A stretch of 64,000 nt of DNA from an uncultured Lachnospiraceae bacterium (GCA_900315735.1 ONAD01000007.1:1-64000); one strand, 5' to 3'. Counted from the first letter of the stretch, positions 15,722 to 24,753 are shown. Notes: a model not told the origin generated them from the sequence alone. Program-made: numbers and translations.

Positions 15722-17428
15722 TTATTCCACTGTTACAAGTGCCATAGAATAGGATGGCAATGTCAGTTCATTATTCTCTAATGTGATTGCATCCTCACCG
15801 GTCAGGAGCATTCCGCCGATGGTTCCTTCTCCGCCCAAATCTACGCCTGAGATATCAACCTTCTGAGTTTCCTGGGAAAGGTTGAATACCAGCAAAGTGG
15901 TTTTACCATCATAGGTCTTGGTAATTGCTGCAATATTTTTATCGGAAAGGCTCTCTACATTTGCAGTGATTCCACGGGCAATTTCCGGATAACGGTTTCT
16001 TAAGCGGATTGCCTGTTTGAAATAATTATAAATGGAATCCGGATCATCCTGCTGGTCTTCTAAGCTTCCGTTGGTCATCTTGATGCTTTCCATGCCATCC
16101 GGACCTTTACACATGCCTTCTGCGGATGCATCAGAGGACCACTGCATCGGTGCACGTTTATTTTCGTCTTTTCCGGAACCTTTCATACCGATTTCTTCCC
16201 CATAATAAAGGAATGCATTTCCACTCATCATAAGATTCATGGCTCCGGCAGTCTTAATCTGTGCAGCCTTATACTCCCCACTATAGTATCCGGCTCCTCT
16301 TGCCATATCATGGTTCGTATAGAACGGTGCATCAATATAATTTTCATTGTACTGGCTTAAAAGCTCATCCATTTTGCCGCATACATTGGCATATCCTTTT
16401 GCTCCGGACTCTGAGGTTCCTTTTACAGCATTGGCAATAATTCCACTGGCATCTGCAAAGTCAAAGTTAAATACGCTGTCGATTCCACTTTCCAGATATT
16501 TTGCATATGTATCACGGTCTGTCCATACCTCTGCTACGATATAGGAATTCTCATCTTTTGCTTTTACCATATCGTTAAACCATTTTAAGACTTCCACATT
16601 TTCAGTGGTATTATCTGAAAAATATTCTTTGGCTGCATCCATACGGAAACCATCTACCCCAAGATCCATCCAGAAGGATGTAATCTCATCAAATTCATTT
16701 CTTACGGCTTCACAGTCAAGATTCAAATCCGGCATTTCACTCCAGAATTTTCCTTCGTAATACCAGTTGCTGCTGCCAGCCTTATAATACACGCCACTTG
16801 GCTGGTCTGTTGTAAAGTTATAGTAATCTACATATGGACATATGCTGCTGTCCGGCTGCTGACCATCACTTAAGCTCTCCAGATATTCCACTGCCTGTGT
16901 AAACCATGGATGCTTGGATGATGTATGGTTGATTGGGAAATCAATAATCACACGAATGCCTCTCTTATGGCATTCTTCAATCAGCTGTTTGAAATCATCT
17001 AAAGTTCCATACTGCTCATCGATATTTTCATAATCGGTAATATCATATTTATGATAAGTCGGTGATGGCATAATCGGCATCAACCAGATTCCATTACAGC
17101 CAAGGTCTGTATCTGTGCTGTCATCTCCATCGTTAATATAATCCAGTTTATCAATTAATCCCTGAATATCTCCGATTCCGTCTCCGTTGCTGTCATAGAA
17201 GCTATATAAAAATACTTCATAATAGGTACGGTATTTATCATCAATAATATTCAGTTCTCCGGCATTTGCCTTTGCCATGGCGGAGTCTTCCACACCTGCG
17301 GTCTTTTCTGTTGCTGCGACATTCTCTGTTCCGGCAGCATTGTTATCCTGATTGCCGCCACAGCCGGCACTTATGGCTCCAAGGGTAAGGCACAGTGCAA
17401 GAAGTAACGCCTGTAGTCTTTTTTTCAT
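15722..17428 (-). CDS. Secreted GH13 alpha-amylase lipoprotein
   Basis: The 568-aa protein has a lipoprotein signal (MKKRLQALLLALCLTLG with lipobox SAGC, mature Cys about 23), a low-complexity spacer and a GH13 catalytic domain. Catalytic residues are visible: DGFRMDAAKEYF (nucleophile Asp), VAEVWTD (acid/base Glu) and TNHDMARG (transition-state Asp). The RAPMQWS segment resembles alpha-glucosidase/oligo-1,6-glucosidase relatives, so it may prefer oligosaccharides. It would cut starch or maltodextrin at the cell surface, feeding the importer encoded upstream. AAGGAG precedes the ATG. Element copy 2 separates it from the malG-type gene. Confidence 0.9.
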   Translation of the reverse strand: MKKRLQALLLALCLTLGAISAGCGGNQDNNAAGTENVAATEKTAGVEDSAMAKANAGELNIIDDKYRTYYEVFLYSFYDSNGDGIGDIQGLIDKLDYINDGDDSTDTDLGCNGIWLMPIMPSPTYHKYDITDYENIDEQYGTLDDFKQLIEECHKRGIRVIIDFPINHTSSKHPWFTQAVEYLESLSDGQQPDSSICPYVDYYNFTTDQPSGVYYKAGSSNWYYEGKFWSEMPDLNLDCEAVRNEFDEITSFWMDLGVDGFRMDAAKEYFSDNTTENVEVLKWFNDMVKAKDENSYIVAEVWTDRDTYAKYLESGIDSVFNFDFADASGIIANAVKGTSESGAKGYANVCGKMDELLSQYNENYIDAPFYTNHDMARGAGYYSGEYKAAQIKTAGAMNLMMSGNAFLYYGEEIGMKGSGKDENKRAPMQWSSDASAEGMCKGPDGMESIKMTNGSLEDQQDDPDSIYNYFKQAIRLRNRYPEIARGITANVESLSDKNIAAITKTYDGKTTLLVFNLSQETQKVDISGVDLGGEGTIGGMLLTGEDAITLENNELTLPSYSMALVTVE

Positions 17429-17454
17429 GAGATTCTCCTTTTCTTCTCTTTTTT

Positions 17455-17467
17455 ATTTCGTTGAAAT
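17455..17467. promoter_or_regulatory. Palindrome upstream of the amylase gene, possible operator
   Basis: ATTTC-GTT-GAAAT is a short perfect inverted repeat 27-39 nt before the amylase ATG. A LacI-family regulator is encoded in this locus, so it could be an operator, but no consensus can be proven from one site. Confidence 0.25.
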
Positions 17468-17483
17468 GAAGGGGGGATGTAAC

Positions 17484-17838
17484 TGCGATGCTTTTGTTCT
17501 GCATTTGAAACAACGTTATTTTCCAGGCAGAATGCTCCAATTCTAACCAGCACATTTTTCTTTTCTTATTATCATCTGTCTTTCCAATGTTTGACAGAAT
17601 GCTAGTGGGAGTCCGGCTGAATGCGGATACCATTTTGTGACTGGTTAGGGGCGCTTGGAATTCTTAGCGCCCCTTACCGGTTGCATGAGGTATCCGTATC
17701 AGCCGGACAACCACTGCATCCAGTCAAAGCAATGGCAAGACATCTGAAAATCAGAAAAATGTACTGCTAAGAATTGTGACACATTCTGTCTGAATGAAAA
17801 TACCTGTTATTTCAAACACAGAACAAATATCCTTCGCA
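17484..17838 (+). repeat. Large palindromic element, copy 2 (about 355 bp)
   Basis: Paired blocks from outside in: TGCGA/TCGCA, GTTCTG/CAGAAC, TTTGAAA/TTTCAAA, ATTTTC/GAAAAT, CAGAATG/CATTCTG, CAATTCT/AGAATTG, ACATTTTTCT/AGAAAAATGT, GTCTT/AAGAC, CGGATAC/GTATCCG, apex GGGGCGCT/AGCGCCCC. The anchor GTCTTTCCAATGTTTGACA starts at 17578. Compared with copy 1, the three-way-junction head is missing: the apex loop TGGAATTCTT is what remains when the head is removed. Non-coding. Confidence 0.85.
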
Positions 17839-17870
17839 ATCTCCACCCCATCATTATCAACTGATATAAC

Positions 17871-17899
17871 AAAGAGAGGCAAAAGCTTGCCTCTCTTTT
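17871..17899. terminator. Terminator of the maltodextrin importer operon
   Basis: AAAGAGAGGCAA and TTGCCTCTCTTT form a perfect 12-bp stem 25 nt past the malG-type stop. It has T/A runs both ways, so it can act in either direction. Confidence 0.9.
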
Positions 17900-17923
17900 A
17901 AACAATTTAAACGGCTGCAAAAT

Positions 17924-18802
17924 TTAGCCTTTTACTGCTCCACTCATTCCTTCTACATAGAATTTCTGTGTAAACATGAAGAGGATTGCAATTGGAATTG
18001 ATACTACTACAGCACCAGCTGCGAAACATGTATACCAGTTGTTGATATACTCTTTCTCTAACATCTTCCATAAACCGATAGATACGGTAAACTGGTCTGC
18101 GTTTGCACCACAGATAACCTTTGCGAATACGAAGTCAATCCATGGTCCCATGAAGGAAGTCAGGATGGTGTATACGATGATTGGTTTACTAAGTGGAATG
18201 GTAATTCTTGTAAATACCTGCCATCTGTTCGCTCCATCGATGATAGCTGCCTCGTCTAAAGACTTCGGAATTGTATCAAAGAATCCCTTTGCTACATAGA
18301 ATCCGACACCACTACCTGCGGAGAATACAATAATCAACGCAATACGAATCATGGAACCTTCTGATAATCCAAGTGCTTTTAAGATAAAGTATACAGCAAT
18401 CATGGACATGAAGGATGGGAACAGACCTAAAATCATTGCAATATTCATAAATGGTTTTCTCATTTTGAAACGCATTCTTGACATACAGTAAGAAACTGAA
18501 AGTACAAAGATGGTTGAAATGATACAGGTAAAGATTGCAATAATCAGTGTATTCATGAACATCTTAGGGAAGTTCAGGATACTTGTATCTGTAAATAATT
18601 TAACATAGTTATTTAATGTATATGTTTTCGGGAAGAAAGTCTCTACATAAGAACCTTTCTCTGCACGGAAACTTGTAAGTACAACCCAGAATACCGGAAG
18701 TACCCAGATAAATGCTAATACTGCAAGGAACACATGAACTAAAATATTTATAATTGTTTTACGTACTTTTGCGCCTGATGTAGCTGTTTTCTGCTTACTC
18801 AT
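17924..18802 (-). CDS. MalG-type sugar ABC transporter permease
   Basis: The 292-aa protein has six transmembrane segments and the EAA loop EAAIIDGANRWQVFTRITIP that docks the ATPase. With the MalF-type partner it forms the channel of a maltodextrin importer in the cytoplasmic membrane. The ATG overlaps the stop of the upstream gene (TAATG), indicating translational coupling. No ATPase gene is present in this locus, so a shared MsmK-like ATPase encoded elsewhere is expected. Substrate is inferred from neighbours (amylase, MalQ). Confidence 0.9.
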   Translation of the reverse strand: MSKQKTATSGAKVRKTIINILVHVFLAVLAFIWVLPVFWVVLTSFRAEKGSYVETFFPKTYTLNNYVKLFTDTSILNFPKMFMNTLIIAIFTCIISTIFVLSVSYCMSRMRFKMRKPFMNIAMILGLFPSFMSMIAVYFILKALGLSEGSMIRIALIIVFSAGSGVGFYVAKGFFDTIPKSLDEAAIIDGANRWQVFTRITIPLSKPIIVYTILTSFMGPWIDFVFAKVICGANADQFTVSIGLWKMLEKEYINNWYTCFAAGAVVVSIPIAILFMFTQKFYVEGMSGAVKG

Positions 18803-20184
18803 TACATGAATCCCTCCTCATCTTTGTAGGATGTGGTATTTCGATAAGTAACCAGGGCAACAATAGCCAATACCACGAATGTCATAATACCAATAACGGC
18901 ACCCAGGTTATAATACTTCTTATCAACGGTCAGCTTATACAACCAGGTAACCAGAAGGTCGGTCTTTCCTGCGGTTGCATCCACCGGCGTAGGATTTCCT
19001 CCGGACAGAAGGAAAATAACGTTGAAGTTGTTGATATTTCCAGTAAACTGTGTAATTAAGTATGGTGTCATTACGAATAACATATATGGCAGAGTAATTT
19101 TGAAGAAAGTCTGAACAGCATTTGCGCCGTCAATCTTTGCTGCCTCGTATAACTCAGCCGGAATATTCTGTAAGATACCGGTTACCTGAAGAATGGTATA
19201 TGGAATACCTACCCACAGGTTGATTACAATAACTGTAACTCGTGCCCACATTGCTTTGGTAAAGAATGGCAATGCAGTATCAATAATACCATGTTTAATA
19301 AGCAGTGTGTTAACAATACCGGTTGGCTGTAACATACTTCTCATAATCAGAAGGGATACGAACTGTGGTACTGCAATAGATAATACAAAGCAGAATCTCC
19401 AGAATCCCTTTGCTTTTGTCTCTTTCCGGTTGATGATGATTGCAAGAATCATACCGAAAATGTAGTTTAACACTGTTGCAAATACAGCCCAGATCAGGGT
19501 CCATCCTAATACAGAATAGAACTGTTTTCCAATGCTGTCGCCAAAGTTCAATATCTTCTTAAAGGTAGCAAATCCAACCCAGTCGAATAACATTAAGTGT
19601 TCTCCGGAAATACTGTAGTTGGTAAATGCCATCGTAATATTGTAAATCAATGGCAGTACAGTAAAGATCAAAATTCCCATCAGTGGAAGTGCTAACAGCA
19701 ATTTATATAAATTTTGATCAAACAAACTCTTGAAGTCTTCTTTAAATGTGTTTAAGTGCCGTCCTGCTTTTGCCAGCAGTTCTGATTTGTATGAACTTTT
19801 TACTGCTTCCCTCCATACAATAATGAACATGAAGGTAAGATATAATGTTGCAACTCCGTAAAGTAAGATAAGCTGTGAATTATCACCAGCCTGATATTCA
19901 TAAATACTCTTTGCATCATTCCATACTTTTTCCTGTTCTCTCCATCCAAGTGATGGCAGCATGGAAATTGCATAGAATCCATAAGAAATCATGTAATAAA
20001 GATAAGCAACCTCAATTGCTAAAAACATGAGACCTTTTACTATCTGTTTGTGTGCAATGTTGCCCAAGCCCATGATTAACATGGAGAGCTTAGTAATTGC
20101 ATTTCCTTTAACTAACGCACCAGTAACGGTATATGGTGTCTGAAACTCTTTTACTTTTTTCTTTTTTGTAGCAGCCTTCTTCAC
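18802..20184 (-). CDS. MalF-type sugar ABC transporter permease
   Basis: The 460-aa permease is longer than MalG and has extra N-terminal helices (about residues 25-150) before the core of six, as in MalF. The EAA loop reads YEAAKIDGANAVQTFFKITLP. The start is a GTG at 20184 with AGGAGG 8 nt upstream. It lies 131 nt after the binding-protein gene, with a hairpin in between that may set the expression ratio. Role: maltodextrin uptake with the binding lipoprotein and the MalG-type partner. Confidence 0.9.
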   Translation of the reverse strand: MKKAATKKKKVKEFQTPYTVTGALVKGNAITKLSMLIMGLGNIAHKQIVKGLMFLAIEVAYLYYMISYGFYAISMLPSLGWREQEKVWNDAKSIYEYQAGDNSQLILLYGVATLYLTFMFIIVWREAVKSSYKSELLAKAGRHLNTFKEDFKSLFDQNLYKLLLALPLMGILIFTVLPLIYNITMAFTNYSISGEHLMLFDWVGFATFKKILNFGDSIGKQFYSVLGWTLIWAVFATVLNYIFGMILAIIINRKETKAKGFWRFCFVLSIAVPQFVSLLIMRSMLQPTGIVNTLLIKHGIIDTALPFFTKAMWARVTVIVINLWVGIPYTILQVTGILQNIPAELYEAAKIDGANAVQTFFKITLPYMLFVMTPYLITQFTGNINNFNVIFLLSGGNPTPVDATAGKTDLLVTWLYKLTVDKKYYNLGAVIGIMTFVVLAIVALVTYRNTTSYKDEEGFM

Positions 20185-20219
20185 GCTATGGGCCTCCTAT
20201 ACTCTCTATAGTAAGACAT

Positions 20220-20245
20220 CCAGGGTACCGTTGCCGGTATCCTGG
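20220..20245 (-). promoter_or_regulatory. Intercistronic hairpin between binding-protein and permease genes
   Basis: CCAGG-TACCG and CGGTA-CCTGG form an 11-bp stem with one wobble pair and a 3-nt loop. No T run follows, so it is better explained as an mRNA stabiliser or partial attenuator that keeps the binding protein in excess. Confidence 0.55.
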
Positions 20246-20315
20246 AGTCCCCGGTTCTTTTCCAAACCGTTATTTTTAGGAATTCTTATAACGAACTTCC
20301 AATTACATCTTTTGC

Positions 20316-21599
20316 TTATTCAGCAACGTCTGTATTCATAGCTGTGTTCATTTCTTCTGTCTTCTCAGCAGCGTTGTCTTTTGTTACTTCGCCAGACTGG
20401 ATATTTTTACCCATGTTCTCTGCTGGTGACCAGTAGTTACCCATTTCTTTTACTAATGGCTGCATGATAGATGTATCTGTCATAACTTTTGTAACTGCTG
20501 TAGCAATTGGATCGTCAGCTAATGAAATGTTGATGTTTGAAGGAAGGATGTTTCTCATTTCGTAATGAGCTGTCTGAGCCTTCTCACTTGCTAAGTAAGC
20601 TGCAAGAGACATAGCTACCTGCTGGTTCTCAGCGTTAGGGTTAACACCGATTGCTTTAGATCCCATGAAGGATTTCATCTGACCTTCTTTTCCGTCGATT
20701 GTAACGGTAGGAAGAGCTGCAACACCCATGTTGTCGCCAAGTTTTTCTTTAACATTTTCAGCATCCCATGTTCCGGAGAATACTGCTGCTACGCTGTCGC
20801 CTAATCCAGCAAGACCAGCTCCGTCAGCATCTACTAAGAAGTTAGGGTTAGCTGCTAAGTCTACTAAGTACTCTGTAACTGCTGTAGCTTTGTCTCCACC
20901 GAAGTCGATACCAGCAGATGCATCAGTTCCATCACCGAATAATGAACATCCGTTAGCTACATAGAATGCCTGGATATACCAAGAGTTGGTTAATGGGAAG
21001 GAAACTTTCTTTCCAGCTTCTCCAGCTTTCTCTAACATTGTATCAAAGCTCTTTACATCATCCTCTGAGAATACGCTCTTATCATAGTACATGAACCATG
21101 TATTAGAGGTAAATGGGAATGCTACTACTGCATCGTTGTATGTAACAGAAGCAAGAATAGAATCAGAGTTTGTAGATGTTACATATCCAAGATAATCTCC
21201 ACCAAGCTCTGATAATGCACCTGCAGATACCAGATCTGGGATGTTATCGTTTGCAAGCATGTAAACATCAGCTGCTGCTTCAGCATCTTTTGTTACGTTG
21301 TCTTTTGCTTCACCCTCAGCACATACGCCGTAGTTGAATTTGATTTTCCAGTTTGGATGCTCAGCTGCGAATGCTTCACACTGATCCTGAAGCCAGTTTG
21401 TATCCTGATCTTCCTGCGGGCTCCATACTGTTAAGTCACCCTCCCAAGCTTCATCTTCTGCTACATCAGTTTTCTCTGTTGTTGTTGTAGCTTCAGTATC
21501 TTTCTTTTCTGTGTTCTTGTCTGCGTCTTTGCTACCGCATCCTACCATGGATACTGCCATAGCTGTTACAAGAAATAATGATAATGCTTTCTTTTTCAT
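20316..21599 (-). CDS. Maltodextrin-binding lipoprotein (MalE-type)
   Basis: The 427-aa protein starts with a lipoprotein signal (MKKKALSLFLVTAMAVSMVGC, lipobox SMVGC split here as SMV-GC), then an acidic Thr/Glu-rich tether and a solute-binding domain (LTVWSPQEDQDTNWL). The ATG 21599 is chosen because AAGGAGGAAG lies 5-8 nt upstream. Codon use is strongly biased to GCT/TCT-type codons, unlike its neighbours, fitting very high expression. It delivers maltodextrins to the MalFG-type permease. It is encoded first in the importer operon and directly after malQ. Confidence 0.9.
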   Translation of the reverse strand: MKKKALSLFLVTAMAVSMVGCGSKDADKNTEKKDTEATTTTEKTDVAEDEAWEGDLTVWSPQEDQDTNWLQDQCEAFAAEHPNWKIKFNYGVCAEGEAKDNVTKDAEAAADVYMLANDNIPDLVSAGALSELGGDYLGYVTSTNSDSILASVTYNDAVVAFPFTSNTWFMYYDKSVFSEDDVKSFDTMLEKAGEAGKKVSFPLTNSWYIQAFYVANGCSLFGDGTDASAGIDFGGDKATAVTEYLVDLAANPNFLVDADGAGLAGLGDSVAAVFSGTWDAENVKEKLGDNMGVAALPTVTIDGKEGQMKSFMGSKAIGVNPNAENQQVAMSLAAYLASEKAQTAHYEMRNILPSNINISLADDPIATAVTKVMTDTSIMQPLVKEMGNYWSPAENMGKNIQSGEVTKDNAAEKTEEMNTAMNTDVAE

Positions 21600-21639
21600 T
21601 TTCTTCCTCCTTAAAAATGTGATTTCGATTAAGCATTTA

Positions 21640-21661
21640 TATAAAACGGTAATCCGTTCTA
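21640..21661. promoter_or_regulatory. Palindrome upstream of the binding-protein gene
   Basis: AACGG-TAAT-CCGTT flanked by TATA on both sides forms a 22-bp near-palindrome about 45-60 nt upstream of the start, in the short malQ/binding-protein gap. It may be an operator for the adjacent LacI regulator or a hairpin; evidence is symmetry only. Confidence 0.35.
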
Positions 21662-21673
21662 TATCATATGAAA

Positions 21674-23179
21674 TTATCTGCGATACACTGCCGTAATGGT
21701 ACGAATCCATGCTCTTCGTTCTTCACTCAGAGTATCTCTTCCTACCCGCCATTTCCAGTTCTGTCCGACTGTGGATGGCTGATTCATCCGGGCTTCATTG
21801 CCGAGCTGTAAAATATCCTGCATCGGAATGATAACCACATCCGCTATGCTTGAGTAAGCTAATCGGATTAAGGCATCCGGAATCTCTTCCTTAGAGCCTA
21901 TGTTTAAATATTCATAGAGGTAAGCCAGTTCATATTCTGTCTTATCTCGGAAATAACCAACAATGGTATCGTTATCATGTGTACCAGTATACACCACTGT
22001 GTTATTTTCTTCAAAGTTATGTGGAAGATTTTCATTTCCTGTATTTCCATCAAATGCAAACATCAGGATTTTACTTCCAGGCCATCCAATTCTTGCTAAA
22101 AGCTTTCTGCTTCCTGCGATGGCATTTCCGGCATTGTCTGCTATGATTCTGCAATCACCGGCACTCTCTTCCATGACATCTGTCAGTTTCTTTCCCGGAC
22201 CCTTATTCCATTTTCCATTACAGCAATCTTCTTCCTGAAATGGAATGGTGTAATATCTTACAACTCCGAGGAAATGGTCGATTCGAATCACATCATACAA
22301 TGCTGCGTTCTTCTCGATTCGATGTCTCCACCAGTCAAACTGATGCTCTTCCATATAAGAGTAGTCATATATGGGATTACCCCATTTCTGACCTTCCTGT
22401 GAGAAATTATCCGGCGGGCTGCCTGCCACATACTGCTGGGTTCCGTCTTCTTCTAATAAGAAGAGTTTTCTGTTTGCCCACACATCGGCGCTGTCCATTG
22501 CCATATATAACGGGATGTCACCGATAATCTGTATTCCTCTTGTATTTGCGTACTGTTTTAAGGATTTCCACTGCTCATAAAACTTATACTGGCAGAACTC
22601 CCAAAACAGGATCTCTTCTTTTAATAAGTCTTTGTATTCCTGTAATGCCTCAGGTGTACGGTTTCTGATTCCCGGTTCCCATGCCATCCATTCCCGGTTA
22701 TTTTCTTTTCCCTTGACTGCCATGAATAATGCATAATCAGCTAACCAGCAATCATTGTCCTCTTCGAACTTCCGGAAAGAAGGCTTTGCGGTATCAAACC
22801 GTGCAAATGCTTTCTTTAATATCTGAAAGCGGTTTTCAAAAAGATTGGCATAATCAACATCTTTCTCATCTGCGCCCCAGTTGTAGCTCCGAATCTCGCT
22901 TTCCATTAGCAGACCGTCGCGAACCAGGTCATCTAAATCTATCAAATACGGATTTCCTGCAAATGCTGATATTGACTGATACGGACTGTCTCCGAAACTG
23001 GTTGGTCCAATCGGAAGTATCTGCCAGTATCTTTGTTTCAGGTCTACAAGTAAGTCTACGAAATTGAAAGCTGCATCACCCAGGGTTCCGATTCCGTAAT
23101 CGGAAGGAAGACTTGTTATTGCCATCAGGATTCCAGCTCCTCTGGTTAATCTCTTTGCCTCCAATGTTCTTTCCCCCAC
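21674..23179 (-). CDS. malQ: 4-alpha-glucanotransferase (amylomaltase, GH77)
   Basis: The 501-aa protein has the GH77 hallmarks: RGAGILMAITSLPSDYGIG near the N-terminus, IGDIPLYMAMDSADVW, VIRIDHFLG (nucleophile Asp), IADNAG (at the acid/base position, usually AEDLG) and YTGTHDNDT. It transfers glucan chains between maltodextrins in the cytosol. The expected Glu-Asp-Leu at the acid/base site reads Ala-Asp-Asn, which deserves a check. The start is uncertain: GTG 23179 or TTG 23164 (GGGGGA 7 nt upstream). It is first in the mal operon, under a consensus promoter at 23227-23255. Confidence 0.88.
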   Translation of the reverse strand: MGERTLEAKRLTRGAGILMAITSLPSDYGIGTLGDAAFNFVDLLVDLKQRYWQILPIGPTSFGDSPYQSISAFAGNPYLIDLDDLVRDGLLMESEIRSYNWGADEKDVDYANLFENRFQILKKAFARFDTAKPSFRKFEEDNDCWLADYALFMAVKGKENNREWMAWEPGIRNRTPEALQEYKDLLKEEILFWEFCQYKFYEQWKSLKQYANTRGIQIIGDIPLYMAMDSADVWANRKLFLLEEDGTQQYVAGSPPDNFSQEGQKWGNPIYDYSYMEEHQFDWWRHRIEKNAALYDVIRIDHFLGVVRYYTIPFQEEDCCNGKWNKGPGKKLTDVMEESAGDCRIIADNAGNAIAGSRKLLARIGWPGSKILMFAFDGNTGNENLPHNFEENNTVVYTGTHDNDTIVGYFRDKTEYELAYLYEYLNIGSKEEIPDALIRLAYSSIADVVIIPMQDILQLGNEARMNQPSTVGQNWKWRVGRDTLSEERRAWIRTITAVYRR

Positions 23180-23226
23180 ATCGGTTTTTCGCTTTTTGCT
23201 TTTCGGTAATTTTCGTATCTGAGGTT

Positions 23227-23255
23227 ATTTTACGTCTTTTTATCACTTTTGTCAA
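23227..23255 (-). promoter_or_regulatory. malQ/importer operon promoter
   Basis: Minus strand TTGACA (23250-23255), 17-nt spacer, TAAAAT (23227-23232). A near-consensus sigma-A promoter of this strength needs a repressor, which fits the divergent LacI-family gene. Confidence 0.85.
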
Positions 23256-23343
23256 ACGAAACGACCCTTTCGGCATCATTTTTGCCGTTTTTGACGGAAA
23301 TCATCCTGTTTTTTTGGTTATATTGCTACTCAAAACCCTGTTT

Positions 23344-23365
23344 TTTTTCGAAAAATAATTTTTCG
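23344..23365. promoter_or_regulatory. AT-rich palindromes upstream of the lacI-type gene, possible autoregulatory operator
   Basis: TTTTTCGAAAAA (centred on CG, as in LacI-family operators) overlaps a second palindrome CGAAAAAT-A-ATTTTTCG ending at 23365, just upstream of the regulator's -35 box. Only symmetry supports this. Confidence 0.3.
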
Positions 23366-23371
23366 TGGTAC

Positions 23372-23400
23372 TTGCACCCATCAGGCAAATTCTATATAAT
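23372..23400 (+). promoter_or_regulatory. Promoter of the LacI-family regulator
   Basis: TTGCAC (23372-23377), 17-nt spacer, TATAAT (23395-23400) on the plus strand. Confidence 0.85.
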
Positions 23401-23463
23401 ACAAACTGTAAAAAACATTTGATAAAATTGTATTAGAATATACCAAATTTGCGGAGGCTAGTT

Positions 23464-24492
23464 ATGGTCACAATTAAGGATATTGCCAATCGTCTCGGCA
23501 TCTCTGTCAGCACTGTTTCCAAGGGATTAAACGGTGCCAGCGATATCAGTGAAGATTTACGGCAGATGGTTCTTGATACCGCAGTGGAGATGGGGTATCA
23601 GTCCAAGAAAATGAAAAAAGATGAAAACAAAAAGCTTTGCCTTTTTATTGAAAATATGGAATATGAAACAGCCAATCAGTTCGGCTATGAAATCATTTTA
23701 GGTTTCCGTCAGGCTGCTTTCCGGGATGGCTGGTCTGTCAATGTGGTTCCGGTTACTCCGGCTTTTCAGATGACAGAAAAATATGATACCTATATGTTAA
23801 AGAATGGTTACTCCGGTGGATTCTTAGTAGGCTTCGCCCTTCACGATGACTGGATGCGTCAGCTTTCCTTTACTTCTATTCCGACCGTTCTTTTCGATAA
23901 CTATATTAAGAAGAATCCTCACGTATGTTATGTAGGAACCGATAACTATGAGGGCATCGAATCTGCAGTAGACCATCTGTATCAGCTTGGTCACAAAAAG
24001 ATTGCTTTCCTTAACGGTTCTCTTTATTCCATGGTCAGTGAGAAACGTTATCAGGCATACTTAGACGCCATGAAAGCCCACAACCTTCCGGTTGAAGAAG
24101 ATATGGTAGCACATGGCTACTATGTGGCAGACAGTGCCAAATATCATGTGCCGAATTTTCTGGCTGCCGGTGCAACCGCAATTCTCTGTGGTAATGACCT
24201 GATTGCTTCCGGTGTTATTACAGAATGCCAGCTTCGCGGCTTCTCTGTTCCGGATGATATCAGCGTGGTTGGTTTTGATGACCTTCCGATTTCCTCTTTC
24301 TTAGAGCCGCCACTGACTACCGTCCGTCAGGAAAGAACCGAGCTTGGCAAATGCGGATATGCTGCATTGAACAATCTTATTAACCATGTCTCCGTCAGCA
24401 TGACTTTGCTGCGCCCGCAGCTTATTACAAGAGCATCTACTGCTCCGTGTGTGGAACGGGAAGAAGCAGTGGAAGAAAACGAAGACGCATAA
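23464..24492 (+). CDS. LacI-family transcriptional regulator of the maltodextrin locus
   Basis: The 342-aa protein opens with the LacI DNA-binding helix-turn-helix (MVTIKDIANRLGISVSTVSK) and hinge, followed by a periplasmic-binding-protein-like effector domain (HKKIAFLNGS, CGNDLIASGVI, VVGFDDLPIS). It should bind operators in the mal promoters and respond to a maltodextrin-derived sugar. The start is ATG 23464, with GCGGAGG 8 nt upstream. It is transcribed divergently from malQ and ends in a tail of acidic residues. A strong bidirectional terminator follows. Confidence 0.92.
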   Translation: MVTIKDIANRLGISVSTVSKGLNGASDISEDLRQMVLDTAVEMGYQSKKMKKDENKKLCLFIENMEYETANQFGYEIILGFRQAAFRDGWSVNVVPVTPAFQMTEKYDTYMLKNGYSGGFLVGFALHDDWMRQLSFTSIPTVLFDNYIKKNPHVCYVGTDNYEGIESAVDHLYQLGHKKIAFLNGSLYSMVSEKRYQAYLDAMKAHNLPVEEDMVAHGYYVADSAKYHVPNFLAAGATAILCGNDLIASGVITECQLRGFSVPDDISVVGFDDLPISSFLEPPLTTVRQERTELGKCGYAALNNLINHVSVSMTLLRPQLITRASTAPCVEREEAVEENEDA

Positions 24493-24577
24493 CAGGTATA
24501 AGAATAAAAATAAGAATAGAAATAGTAATTCATAAAGAACAATCTGTGGGAAATGCATTTTTCGTGTTTCCCACAAC

Positions 24578-24610
24578 AAAAAAAGGAAACGATAACTCGT
24601 TTCCTTTTTT
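24578..24610. terminator. Bidirectional terminator between the regulator and tRNA-Leu
   Basis: AAAAAAAGGAAACG and CGTTTCCTTTTTT form a long stem with a 6-nt loop. A second stem (TGTGGGAAA/TTTCCCACA, 24545-24574) lies just upstream of it. Confidence 0.9.
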
Positions 24611-24613
24611 AAT

Positions 24614-24696
24614 GCCCGCGACCGGAATCGAACCGGTACTGTGTCACCACAACAGGATTTTAAGTCCTGCGCGTCTGCCAGTTCCGCCACGCGGGC
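24614..24696 (-). tRNA. tRNA-Leu (TAA)
   Basis: The acceptor GCCCGCG/CGCGGGC pairs over 7 bp. The anticodon loop CTTAAAA between CAGGA and TCCTG gives TAA. A long class II variable arm (TTGTGGTGACACAG) is present. Discriminator A; no encoded CCA. Confidence 0.97.
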
Positions 24697-24720
24697 ATTT
24701 GATTTTTTCGCTGCTTGCGT

Positions 24721-24752
24721 AAAAAAATCTCATTGCCTGATTGCAATGAGAA
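24721..24752 (-). terminator. Hairpin with T run between tRNA-Tyr and tRNA-Leu
   Basis: Minus strand CTCATTGC/GCAATGAG with a 6-nt loop is followed by seven Ts. It looks like an intrinsic terminator yet I see no clear promoter for tRNA-Leu downstream, so partial readthrough or use as a processing signal is possible. Confidence 0.65.
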
Positions 24753-24753
24753 T

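Noticed and set aside
17455-23365. A LacI operator consensus for the maltodextrin locus
   Set aside because: Several palindromes exist (17455-17467, 21645-21658, 23344-23365) but they do not share one clear sequence, so no operator was claimed with confidence.
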